Below the pieces are notes generated by a model. The model was not told the origin of the DNA. It saw only the letters and a program-made list of their open reading frames with translations, and did not search any database. From Syntrophomonadaceae bacterium (GTDB lineage Bacteria > Bacillota > PH28-bin88): a stretch of DNA of 56,113 bases. The stretch's first letter is position 1. The number at the start of each line of letters is the position of its first letter. The stretch is taken from positions 1-56,113 of the forward strand of contig JAGXSE010000018.1 in NCBI GenBank assembly GCA_018333865.1, in the 5' to 3' direction. Shown here one piece after another: positions 6,707-14,844 of the stretch. A program made the translations under genes and the position numbers.

Positions 6707-8599
6707 TTATATCCTGAAGCCCAGTATGGTGATGTCATCGCGCCGGGGCTCACCGCTAAGGTATTCCTCATAGGTAGAAAGAAAAATATTGCGTTGTTCT
6801 TCCATGGTCAGGTTTTGAACGGACTTCAAAAGAGCTATCAGTCGTTTTTTGCCAAACGGCAGATGGTCATCACCGCCCACCTGATCTTTGAAACCATCCG
6901 TAAACATATAAAAGGCCATGCCCGGTTCATAACGGGTTTGCTGGTTAAAGAATTTCTTTGGTCTTTTCTTGGTATCACATCCGATGGCATCGCGGCTGCC
7001 TCTTAGCTCGATAATGTCCTTTTCTTTGACGATGTAGAGGGAAATCTGAGCCCCCGCAAATACAATCCCGCCGTCATGCCCGACATAGATCATGCCGACT
7101 TCAAGACCGTCGTTGATCATGGTTCCTTCCCTGCCATGCCGCAAGGATTGACTGAGACGCAGATTCAGCTCAACTAACAGCGCGGCCGGATCTTTATAGG
7201 TTTCTTCATCGACGATATGTTCGAGCAGTGAATTAACAGCCATGGTCATAAGTGCTCCTGGCACACCATGTCCGGTACAGTCCCCTACAAGAACAATGAA
7301 TCCGTCATCGAATCTCCTCATCCAGTAGAAGTCTCCTCCTACTGTATCTTTGGGATCCCAGATCACGAAATAGTCCTTGAAAATCTGATTCATTTCTTCA
7401 TTTTTGGGCAAAATGGTTTCCTGTAAAATTTTTGCGTATTCAATACTGTCCTGAATTTTAGCATTTTTTTCTACAAGCTCCTTCGTTCTCTTTTCAACCT
7501 TATCTTCTAGCGTAATACTGTACTCTTGAATCATCGAAGCCATCTGATTGAAGCTGCTGCTAAGCTCGCCGAACTCATCCTGTGATGATACAGAACAGCG
7601 CACATCCATTTTCTTGTCCCCGAATTGTTTAACCGCGTAAGTTAAACTCATAACGGGCTTAAGCATTCTATTGACCATGAGGAGAATCACTCCCATTCCG
7701 AGAATGATTGAAATTAGAAGGGCAGTAGCAAAGCTAGGGAACAATCCTGCCAAAGGTTCAGCATAGATCTTGTGTGGAACCACCACCCCCAGGACCCATC
7801 CATTAGCAGAAATCCTGCTGAAAGTAAATACCTTTTCCTCGCCGTCATAGTCTAGAAGGTTGAATGTTCTGTCTGCTCCACTCCCGCTTATTTTCTGGAC
7901 AATACCATTCAGGCTGCCGTCAAAAACATCGTTAATATTGGTCAGCCTTTCGCTTGTAGGCTGAAATTCCTTATTGGGGTGTGCAACGATGTTTCCATGA
8001 TTATCAAGCAGGAATGCATAGCTCTTTTCATTAACCACGATTTCAGCAACGAGTTCAGTCACATATCCGATATCGATGTCAGCTGCCACAACAGCTGTCA
8101 CCTTGCCGTTCTGGCGATAAGCCTGGGCAATAGCGATCACCATTTCGCCGGTATTGGCATCAAGATAAGGATCTGAGTAATAGGTGCCTTCAGCTTCAAC
8201 AGCGCCTTTGTACCATACCCTTCCAGTTGGATCAAATCCTTCTGGTGGTGTCCAATCGTCTGCAATTAAGGTTTTGTCAGGATAGGCAATATAAAGCAGG
8301 GTTAAATGCGGGTAATGCGCTTTTTTATGCGGAAGATAGGCAGCAGTTTTTTTATAGTCGCCTAGTCCTAGGGTTTCAAAGTCTTCTATTATTCCCTGGA
8401 TAATTGAAGACTGCTGCTTAAACCAGTTGTTCATGATTTCCGCATTTCTATCCGTAGTCTGAATAATCTTCAGGGTGGTTTGTTCTAAAACTGCTCTGTA
8501 TGAGATCTTGTAGCTCACAATCGAGAGCAGGGATAAACAAATAAAGCATATGATAAACACGACCAAAATAAATTTGTACTTAATACTTTTGCTTATCAT
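6707..8599 (-). CDS. siaA: SiaA-like sensor phosphatase: Cache-HAMP-PP2C
   Basis: A 630-residue membrane receptor. A transmembrane helix lies at about residues 8-30, a periplasmic-type Cache sensor at about 40-270 (GRVWYKGAVEAEGTYYSDPY is typical), a second membrane helix at about 290-312, then HAMP, a coiled coil and a C-terminal PP2C/SpoIIE phosphatase. The phosphatase metal ligands are seen in VGGDFYW, DCTGHGVPGA and the final DDITIL. It should sense an extracellular ligand and dephosphorylate the SiaC protein encoded downstream. I chose the ATG of MISKSIKYKF, just before the first membrane helix; a start 30 codons further up is open but has no better signal. It is the first gene of the sia unit. 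Confidence 0.85.
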   Translation of the reverse strand: MISKSIKYKFILVVFIICFICLSLLSIVSYKISYRAVLEQTTLKIIQTTDRNAEIMNNWFKQQSSIIQGIIEDFETLGLGDYKKTAAYLPHKKAHYPHLTLLYIAYPDKTLIADDWTPPEGFDPTGRVWYKGAVEAEGTYYSDPYLDANTGEMVIAIAQAYRQNGKVTAVVAADIDIGYVTELVAEIVVNEKSYAFLLDNHGNIVAHPNKEFQPTSERLTNINDVFDGSLNGIVQKISGSGADRTFNLLDYDGEEKVFTFSRISANGWVLGVVVPHKIYAEPLAGLFPSFATALLISIILGMGVILLMVNRMLKPVMSLTYAVKQFGDKKMDVRCSVSSQDEFGELSSSFNQMASMIQEYSITLEDKVEKRTKELVEKNAKIQDSIEYAKILQETILPKNEEMNQIFKDYFVIWDPKDTVGGDFYWMRRFDDGFIVLVGDCTGHGVPGALMTMAVNSLLEHIVDEETYKDPAALLVELNLRLSQSLRHGREGTMINDGLEVGMIYVGHDGGIVFAGAQISLYIVKEKDIIELRGSRDAIGCDTKKRPKKFFNQQTRYEPGMAFYMFTDGFKDQVGGDDHLPFGKKRLIALLKSVQNLTMEEQRNIFLSTYEEYLSGEPRRDDITILGFRI

Positions 8600-8689
8600 G
8601 ACACTGACCGCCTTTTTACATAGAAAACATTGATCTATGTTTATAAATTCAGAATTGCCAGCGTTTTTTTGGGTGCAGTAAAAAGCCAT

Positions 8690-9086
8690 CTAGTTCAGAA
8701 TAAAGTGTTGGGCTAATTTGTGGTGATGATTTGTGACACTATCATTATCGCAGGGTTACCATCATTTAGAATATGTCGAATCGCGCTTTTTCAATTCTGG
8801 AAAAGAAGTGGTGTTCCCTCTTTTTCTGTCAAATTTTTAACAAAAAAATATCTTCAAAGACTGGTTTGAAGAATTTCTCAATTTCATTTAGAAACTGGGT
8901 GACGAAGAGTGTAATGCGGCACCTGCAAAGGGCCAGAGGTCAGTCGGTGCCTGGCTGGAAAAGATAGATTTCGGCGTATATCTACGGATAACCTGGCCTG
9001 TATTTTGGTTACCAGCCTGACAGATATGCACTGGCAGTCTAACCAGTCGGAAAGTACACATAAACCTTGCCTGCAAAGCTGGAAGT
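8690..9086. other. Gene-free stretch before the intron remnant
   Basis: No convincing gene. This is the upstream region of siaA on the minus strand, and on the plus strand it leads into a group II intron domain V-like hairpin. Open frames on the minus strand lack ribosome binding sites and family motifs. Confidence 0.5.
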
Positions 9087-9119
9087 AAGCCCAGTGCGGG
9101 AAAACCGCAAGCCGGGTTT
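9087..9119 (+). ncRNA. Group II intron domain V remnant
   Basis: The 33 bases fold like group II intron domain V: lower stem AAGCCC/GGGTTT starting with the catalytic AGC triad, an upper stem TGCGG/CCGCA closed by a GAAAA loop (GAAA-type), and a two-base AG bulge on the 3' side. The following TGATGAGG also resembles known introns. No reverse transcriptase gene is present, so this is a 3' fragment. One base is missing from the apical part and one lower pair is A-C, in keeping with decay. Confidence 0.45.
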
Positions 9120-9211
9120 GATGAGGCGGCGGAATTGCTGGCAAACAGGTTATCCGGCAGGACTGACTTGCATAGAAATTTAGAAATATGAAGACGTTGG
9201 AGGTGACGGCA

Positions 9212-9487
9212 GTGTGGTTTGTTACTGATAAATATGTACTGAGCATGGCAGCGATGCGGGTCTTGTCCAGTTTGATCGAAATGTCGGCAGCCATCTGGAT
9301 GTTAAAACTAAACCGGGTAGACCAGGCCTTAAAAATCAATGCCCTGCTGGCTCTGATCGGGCCACTGGTGATGATGCTGGTGTTCGCCATTGGTCTGGCC
9401 GGGCTGGCGGGCAAAATACCCTTCCATAAGATGATGATCATCGGTTTGGGGGTCTGCTTGATATTATATGGGGTAAAGTCCTCATGA
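9212..9487 (+). CDS. yqhV: YqhV family membrane protein (DUF2619)
   Basis: A 91-residue protein with the YqhV signature MRVLSSLIEMSAAIWMLKLN followed by ALKINALLALIGP and a second hydrophobic helix. It is predicted to span the membrane two or three times. yqhV is found in spore-forming Firmicutes, often near spoIIIA genes, and is expressed in the mother cell in Bacillus subtilis; its molecular role is unknown. The GTG start is set by GGAGGTG seven bases upstream; an ATG eight codons earlier overlaps the ribosome binding site region and is less likely. Here it stands alone, not next to spoIIIA. Confidence 0.8.
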   Translation: MWFVTDKYVLSMAAMRVLSSLIEMSAAIWMLKLNRVDQALKINALLALIGPLVMMLVFAIGLAGLAGKIPFHKMMIIGLGVCLILYGVKSS

Positions 9488-9643
9488 GGTATAATTTGGG
9501 GAAAAAAGCCCTTGAGAGCCATTCAATTCAAGAACCGTCCCCTATTTACCTGCTGCAACCTCACATCTTTGCCTCTGGCTGCATAACCTGTAAGCATGCT
9601 AAAAAAGTAATCCGCAGGACTAATATAAGGAGGCAAAATATGG

Positions 9644-10468
9644 ATGAAAGAGGAACACCCTCCCGTAATTTGGCGGGAAATCTTGGATTTTCCCATTGGG
9701 GGAAGAGAGGCTAAACCCAGGAAAACCGGTTTAACCATGGTGATTGACAAAGGGTTGGGACTGCTGGAAACCAGGGAGCTGCTGGAGATAGCCGGGGATT
9801 ATATTGATTTGATCAAGTTGGGTTTTGGCACCTCGGCTTTGTATTGTTCCAGCTTGTTGCGGGAAAAAATCCGCTTGGTCAGGTCTTATGGGGTGGATAT
9901 TTATCCGGGGGGAACTTTTTTGGAAATTGCAGTGCTGCAGGGAAAGCTGGAGGCATACCTGGATGCCTGCCTGAAGCTGGGGTATACCTTTATCGAGGTT
10001 TCGGACGGTACCATCGAGATGGAATTGGACGCCCGGGCAAAGGCAATAGAGCTGGCAAAGGATAGAAAATTTTCCGTCATCTCGGAGGTAGGGAAAAAAG
10101 ACCCGCGGGATAGGGTTTCAGCAACCCAAATCCGCCAGACTATCGAGCAGGACCTGGCTTGTGGAGTGCACCAGGTAATCATTGAAGGCAGAGAGTCTGG
10201 CAAGGGTGTTGTGATCTATGATGCTAAAGGTGACATCAAGCATGATGAAATGGAGGATTTGCTGGGGGGCATCAGGGATCTGAGCAAACTGTTATGGGAA
10301 GCCCCGAATAAAAATCAGCAGCAGGAATTGATTTTTCGCTTTGGAAATCAGGTAAACCTGGGGAATATTCAGCCCACTGATGTGTTGTCTTTGGAAGCCT
10401 TGCGTTTAGGTCTGCGGGGTGACACCCTCCGGCCTCTTTTAAAACCAAGGTCGGCCAGGGCATATTAA
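9644..10468 (+). CDS. comA: Phosphosulfolactate synthase
   Basis: A 274-residue TIM-barrel enzyme of the ComA family, which adds sulfite to phosphoenolpyruvate to give (R)-phospho-3-sulfolactate. Recognised by KPRKTGLTMVIDKGL, YIDLIKLGFGTSAL, DIYPGGTFLEIA, FIEVSDGTIEM and the catalytic-site VISEVGKKDP. In methanogens it starts coenzyme M synthesis; in spore formers the family is linked to sulfolactate, a spore solute. No comB or comC partner is adjacent. The start ATG lies 10 bases after AAGGAGG; an ATG four bases earlier is in another frame. Confidence 0.9.
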   Translation: MKEEHPPVIWREILDFPIGGREAKPRKTGLTMVIDKGLGLLETRELLEIAGDYIDLIKLGFGTSALYCSSLLREKIRLVRSYGVDIYPGGTFLEIAVLQGKLEAYLDACLKLGYTFIEVSDGTIEMELDARAKAIELAKDRKFSVISEVGKKDPRDRVSATQIRQTIEQDLACGVHQVIIEGRESGKGVVIYDAKGDIKHDEMEDLLGGIRDLSKLLWEAPNKNQQQELIFRFGNQVNLGNIQPTDVLSLEALRLGLRGDTLRPLLKPRSARAY

Positions 10469-10490
10469 GTTATCCCGACAATTACGTAGC

Positions 10491-10522
10491 GCCCAGCACT
10501 GACGGATGCATCAGTGCTGGGC
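10491..10522. terminator. Hairpin between convergent comA and etfA
   Basis: GCCCAGCACTGA and TCAGTGCTGGGC form a perfect 12-bp stem around 8 bases. It lies between the converging ends of comA and etfA. No long T-run follows on either strand, so it may act as a weak two-way terminator or 3'-end stabiliser. Confidence 0.65.
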
Positions 10523-10564
10523 CTATGGTAATTATGATGCGGATGTTCGATTGAGGGAAGGCCC

Positions 10565-11779
10565 TTATGACACAGCTTGAAGGCCGTCATTGGAATTGAG
10601 TAAGGCCAGCTCCTCCCGCAGGATAGGAAGCACCTCATTAAGATCGGCCACAATACCGTAGTTAGCTACAGAAAAAATGGGGGCATTCTCGTCTTTATTT
10701 ATGGCCACGATAAGTTCTGCCCCTTGCATGCCTGCCCGGTGCTGAATCGCCCCGGAAATGCCGCAAGCGATGTATAATTTTGGCCGCACTGTCTTTCCGG
10801 TCTGCCCCACCTGCCGTTCCGGGGCTGCCCAGCCTGCTTCTACAGCAGCCCTGGAAGCAGCCACCTCGCCGCCCAATAAAGAGGCCAAATCTTCCAAAAG
10901 CCTGAACTTTTCAGGATTTCCCAGCCCTCTCCCCCCGGCTAAGATGATAGAGGCTTCTTCTAAGTTAACGCTTTTTTTGGCTTCTTTAACAACTTCCAGG
11001 ACTACTGTCCGGATATCCCTTTCTTTAACCTTTACCGGCACCGGCACGATTTCTCCCTTTCTCCCCTCTTCTATTACAGGTTTAGGGAAAACCCCGGGAC
11101 GGACAGTAGCCATCTGGGGACGATGGTGGGGGCAGATTATAGTAGCCATAATGCTTCCGCCAAAGGCCGGCCTTGTCTGCAAAAGCAAGCCGGTTTCCGG
11201 GTCAATATCAAGGCCTGTGCAATCCGCAGTCAACCCTGTCTTTAAACGGCGGCTGATCCTGGGAGCCAAATCCCGGCCGGTGTGGGTTGCGCCGTACAGC
11301 ACAATTGCGGGCTTTTCCTTTTTGATCAGGTCGCTGGCAGTAATGGCATATGCTTCTGTCCGGTAATGCCTCAAGATAGGATGCTCTGCAAGATAAACCT
11401 TATCGGCCCCGAGAGCAAACAGCTGATCGGTCAGGCCTGTGACATCTTCGCCCATCAAGACTGCCGCAAGCCTTTGGTTCAAAGTATCAGCCAGCTTTCT
11501 CCCTTTGCCAAGAAGCTCCATAGCAACCGGAGCAAGTTGGCCGTCTTGTTGTTCCGCAAACACCCATACCCCTTTGTACTGGCTGATGTCTTCTTTTGCA
11601 GCCAGTACTTCTTCAGCAGCGATGGCATCAAACCCGCAAGCATCTATGCAGGCCCTGCAGCCTGTGCAGGTATCTTTTAGCATAGCTTTATAGTTAATTA
11701 TTTCTATTGCGTTGTATGGGCAGGCCGGAATACATAATTTACACCCTGTGCAGTTATCCCTAATAATTGAAATGCTCAT
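10565..11779 (-). CDS. etfA: Electron transfer flavoprotein alpha subunit with ferredoxin domain
   Basis: A 404-residue EtfA. Residues 1-60 carry two four-cysteine [4Fe-4S] motifs (CTGCKLCIPACP and CTGCRACIDACG), followed by the Etf N-terminal domain and the FAD-binding C-terminus (AGGRGLGNPEKF, GISGAIQHRAGM, AINKDENAPIF). Ordinary EtfA is about 320-340 residues, so the ferredoxin part is an N-terminal addition, as in CarE of the caffeyl-CoA reductase complex of Acetobacterium. With EtfB and the acyl-CoA dehydrogenase it should carry electrons between NADH, ferredoxin and an enoyl-CoA. Last gene of the ptb-buk-acd-etfBA unit. Confidence 0.92.
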   Translation of the reverse strand: MSISIIRDNCTGCKLCIPACPYNAIEIINYKAMLKDTCTGCRACIDACGFDAIAAEEVLAAKEDISQYKGVWVFAEQQDGQLAPVAMELLGKGRKLADTLNQRLAAVLMGEDVTGLTDQLFALGADKVYLAEHPILRHYRTEAYAITASDLIKKEKPAIVLYGATHTGRDLAPRISRRLKTGLTADCTGLDIDPETGLLLQTRPAFGGSIMATIICPHHRPQMATVRPGVFPKPVIEEGRKGEIVPVPVKVKERDIRTVVLEVVKEAKKSVNLEEASIILAGGRGLGNPEKFRLLEDLASLLGGEVAASRAAVEAGWAAPERQVGQTGKTVRPKLYIACGISGAIQHRAGMQGAELIVAINKDENAPIFSVANYGIVADLNEVLPILREELALLNSNDGLQAVS

Positions 11780-11799
11780 GATTTATTCCTCCCCGACTG

Positions 11800-12585
11800 T
11801 CAGATGACTTTTTTAGTCTTTAAAGAGTCGACAAGACTGCGTACCATTTCCTTAGGCTGGCCTTGGAGCATCTCGCCTTTTCCAGTGGGAGCCGGTGTAA
11901 ATATCCGGAGAACCTGAGTGGGGGATCCCTTCAAGCCTACTGCCTGCAAATCAGCTCTCAAGTCTGTTGCAGACCAGAGCAAAGTCTTTTTTTCCCGGTA
12001 TGCACTGAAAATGCCTGGCATAGACGGATAACGATGCTGGTTCACCCCTTTGGGCACAGTAACTAGAAGCGGAAGGCTTGTTTGAATCAGTTCATAACCG
12101 TCTTCAGAAATTTGTTTAACCAGGGCTTTGTTTCCGTTCAATTCAATATCTGCTACATAGGAAACCTGGGGAATGTTCAGGAATTCAGCAAGTTGCGGCC
12201 CAACCTGGGCTGTGTCGCCGTCAATAGCTTGGCGTCCGCAGAGAATTAAATCATATCCATTCATCTTCTCAATCGCCAATCCCAGGGCTGTCGATGTAGC
12301 CAAGGTGTCTGCGCCGGCAAAATCCCGGTCGCTGAGCAAAACAGCTTCATCAGCTCCCATCGCCAAAGCTTCCTTCAATGCATCGTCGGCCTGGGGCGGA
12401 CCCATTGTCAGGACAATTATTTTCCCCCCGTACCGCTCCCTCAGCACAAGGGCTAATTCCAAAGCGTTTTTATCTTCCGGATTGATGATGCTCGGCACAC
12501 CGTCTCGGATTAGGGTGCCGGTCTTGGGATCGATCTTTACTTCGGTTGTATCTGGGACTTGTTTAATACAAACAACGTATCTCAC
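11800..12585 (-). CDS. etfB: Electron transfer flavoprotein beta subunit
   Basis: A 261-residue EtfB. It begins VRYVVCIKQVPDT with the family's KQVPDT motif and shows DLILCGRQAIDGDTAQVGPQ, the segment that binds AMP in ordinary Etf and a second FAD in bifurcating forms, and a C-terminal recognition loop before the last helix. The GTG start follows AGGAGGAGATTTGCC. It forms a heterodimer with the EtfA encoded next. Whether it bifurcates cannot be decided by eye, but the Etf pairing with an acyl-CoA dehydrogenase and a ferredoxin-bearing EtfA is the usual setting for flavin-based bifurcation in anaerobes. Confidence 0.92.
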   Translation of the reverse strand: MRYVVCIKQVPDTTEVKIDPKTGTLIRDGVPSIINPEDKNALELALVLRERYGGKIIVLTMGPPQADDALKEALAMGADEAVLLSDRDFAGADTLATSTALGLAIEKMNGYDLILCGRQAIDGDTAQVGPQLAEFLNIPQVSYVADIELNGNKALVKQISEDGYELIQTSLPLLVTVPKGVNQHRYPSMPGIFSAYREKKTLLWSATDLRADLQAVGLKGSPTQVLRIFTPAPTGKGEMLQGQPKEMVRSLVDSLKTKKVI

Positions 12586-12607
12586 GGCAAATCTCCTCCT
12601 TTATTAA

Positions 12608-13747
12608 CTAACGAAGCATGCTTCCGGCAATGACCATGCGCTGGACTTCTGAAGTTCCTTCATAAATTTCAGTAATTTTAGCATCTCGCAAGTACCTTTC
12701 CACTTGGTAATCCCGCATATAGCCATATCCGCCGTGAATCTGGATCGCTTTATCAGCACATGACATGGAAACTTTTGAAGCAAACAGCTTGGCCATGGCT
12801 GACTCTTTAGAGAAGCGCAGGCCTTGGTCTTTCATGGCGGCGGCCCGGTAGACCAAAAGCCGTGCCGCGTCGATCTCAGTCGCCATATCAGCGATCATCC
12901 ACTGGATAGCCTGAAAAGAGGCAATGGGCTTGCCGAACTGTTCCCGTTCCTTGGCATATCTGATCGAAGCGTCCAGGGCTGCTTGGGCTATGCCAAGTGC
13001 TTGAGCTCCAATCCCGATTCTGCCTCCATCCAGGGTAGCCATGGCAATTTTAAACCCTTCTCCTGTTTTCCCCAGAAGATTTTCTTTCGGCACCCGGATA
13101 TTCTCTAAAATAAGCTCGGCAGTTTTAGAGGCTCGGATCCCCATTTTATCTTCCGGCTGACCCACTGAAAAACCAGGGATATCCCTCTCCACTATAAAGG
13201 CCGAGATGCCCTTAGTTCCAATGCCCGGAGTGGTAATAGCAAATATTATATAAATTTCCGCCACCCCGGCATTGGTAATGAACATTTTATTGCCGTTAAT
13301 CAGATAGGAATCCCCTTCAAGCACCGCTTTAGTTTGAAGACCGCCGGCATCAGTCCCGGCATTAGCCTCTGTCAGCGCAAAAGCCCCCAGCTTTTCCCCT
13401 TTTGCTAGTGGTATTAAATATTTCTCCTTCTGTGATTCACTGGCGAAAATAGCCAGCGGTTCTGCAGTCAAAGAGACATGAGCCTCGGCAATTACTCCGG
13501 TAGCGGCACAAACTCGCGAAAGTTCCTCGATCATGATTGTATAACTGACATAGTCGGCTCCTGCACCGCCGTAACGGCGCTCAATGGGCATACCTAAAAA
13601 ACCGTATCGAGCCATTTTTTTAACATTTTCCCAAGGAAATTCTCCACTTTTGTCAATTTCTATAGCATAAGGAGCAATCTCTTTTTCTGCGAATTCCCGC
13701 ACTGTCTTTTGCACCATCTGCTGTTCTTTATTTAGGTTGAATTTCAC
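12608..13747 (-). CDS. Acyl-CoA dehydrogenase, short-chain type
   Basis: A 379-residue flavoenzyme of the usual length for butyryl-CoA-type dehydrogenases. Family signatures are seen: GAFALTEANAGTDAGG (FAD/substrate loop), the EGFKIAMATLDGGRIGIGAQ helix, the RQ-type REQFGKPIASFQ motif and IHGGYGYMRDYQVERYLRDA, with the catalytic base Glu in EIYEGTSEVQ. It oxidises an acyl-CoA, or in fermentation reduces the enoyl-CoA, passing electrons to the EtfBA encoded downstream. Linkage to butyrate kinase and phosphotransbutyrylase suggests butyryl-CoA or a branched short-chain substrate. No crotonase or thiolase gene is in the window, so the full butyrate route is not shown. Confidence 0.9.
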   Translation of the reverse strand: MKFNLNKEQQMVQKTVREFAEKEIAPYAIEIDKSGEFPWENVKKMARYGFLGMPIERRYGGAGADYVSYTIMIEELSRVCAATGVIAEAHVSLTAEPLAIFASESQKEKYLIPLAKGEKLGAFALTEANAGTDAGGLQTKAVLEGDSYLINGNKMFITNAGVAEIYIIFAITTPGIGTKGISAFIVERDIPGFSVGQPEDKMGIRASKTAELILENIRVPKENLLGKTGEGFKIAMATLDGGRIGIGAQALGIAQAALDASIRYAKEREQFGKPIASFQAIQWMIADMATEIDAARLLVYRAAAMKDQGLRFSKESAMAKLFASKVSMSCADKAIQIHGGYGYMRDYQVERYLRDAKITEIYEGTSEVQRMVIAGSMLR

Positions 13748-13764
13748 TGCGATCCCTCCATAAT

Positions 13765-14844
13765 TTAGTGATAAATGCGGGCCGTCTCCTTGCCATTTAG
13801 CACACGCAAAGCACCGTCACATAGCGCAGTCATCTCGCCCTCGCCGGGCATGACTACTACGGCAGAAATGAAAGACACAGCCTCAATAATCCACGGTACC
13901 AGATGGGTCTGGTCATAGGCCAAGCCACCAGTAAGTATAATCGCGTCGACCTTTCCCTTAAGCACAGCTGCCATCGCCCCGATTTCCTTCGTTACCTGAT
14001 AGGCTAGTGCCCTGTAAACGAGCTCAGCACGGGTGTCGCCTGACTCCATGCAACGCTTTACTTCGCGACCATCGTTGGTTCCAAGGTAAGCGACAAGACC
14101 GCCTTGGCCGGTAAGCATTTGTTTGATGTCGTTCAGGCTGTATTTGCCGCTAAAACACAACTTAGCGAAATCTCCTGCGGGGAGCCCCCCGCTGCGTTCC
14201 GGGGAAAAGGGACCTTCGCCATCGAGCGCATTGTTAACATCTACCACTTTGCCCAGTCGGTGTGCGCCAACAGATACTCCGCCGCCAAGATGAGCCACGA
14301 TCAGGTTTAGTGAACTATATTCCACTCCTTTGTCTTCGGCATAGCGCTTGGCGACAGCCTTTTGATTGAGAGCGTGAAATATGCTCCTGCGTTCGATGGC
14401 GGGGTGCCCTGACAGCCTGGCTTCTGCTTGCATTTCGTCTACAACTACAGGGTCTACTATGAATGCGGGCACATTGAGTTCATCGGCAAGGTCTTTGGCT
14501 AACAAGCCCCCAAGGTTGCTGGCGTGCTCACCGCGTTCGGCAGTCTGCAGGTCTTTGACCATTTCCTCAGTTACCACATAGGTCCCGCTTTGAATTGGTT
14601 TTAAGAGTCCTCCTCTTCCTGCCACTGCCGTTAGCTTCTTGATGTCGAACCCTTTCTTCGTTAAGAATAAAGTGATAACCTGACGCCTGAAGGCGTACTG
14701 ATCTCCGATGCGCAAAAACTGCGCCAGTTCCTCAGCATGGTGGTGGAGCACCTCCTCAAAGAGGAGCCTGTTGTTCTCAAAAACTGCCACCTTGGTTGAG
14801 GTGGATCCCGGGTTGATACATAAAATATAGTGAGTCATAATCAT
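13765..14844 (-). CDS. buk: Butyrate kinase
   Basis: A 359-residue ASKHA-fold kinase, near the usual 355-360 residues. The phosphate-binding CINPGSTSTKVAVF motif opens the protein, with LIVAHLGGGVSVGAH and the adenosine-site DAIILTGGLAYDQ further on. It converts butyryl phosphate and ADP to butyrate and ATP, the substrate-level phosphorylation step after phosphotransbutyrylase. It starts directly at the stop of ptb, preceded by GGGAGGTG; a second ATG two codons later is also possible. Branched-chain acyl phosphates are alternative substrates. Confidence 0.92.
   Translation of the reverse strand: MIMTHYILCINPGSTSTKVAVFENNRLLFEEVLHHHAEELAQFLRIGDQYAFRRQVITLFLTKKGFDIKKLTAVAGRGGLLKPIQSGTYVVTEEMVKDLQTAERGEHASNLGGLLAKDLADELNVPAFIVDPVVVDEMQAEARLSGHPAIERRSIFHALNQKAVAKRYAEDKGVEYSSLNLIVAHLGGGVSVGAHRLGKVVDVNNALDGEGPFSPERSGGLPAGDFAKLCFSGKYSLNDIKQMLTGQGGLVAYLGTNDGREVKRCMESGDTRAELVYRALAYQVTKEIGAMAAVLKGKVDAIILTGGLAYDQTHLVPWIIEAVSFISAVVVMPGEGEMTALCDGALRVLNGKETARIYH

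Noticed and set aside
9087-9180. Cyclic di-GMP riboswitch upstream of yqhV
   Set aside because: A GGCAAACAGG word recalls the GEMM motif, but the GGGACGCAAAG partner segment is absent; the domain V fold explains the hairpin better.
8884-9522. A long minus-strand open frame of 212 codons covering yqhV
   Set aside because: No ribosome binding site or family match; it is antisense to yqhV and rich in Pro, Ser and Arg as expected for a shadow frame.
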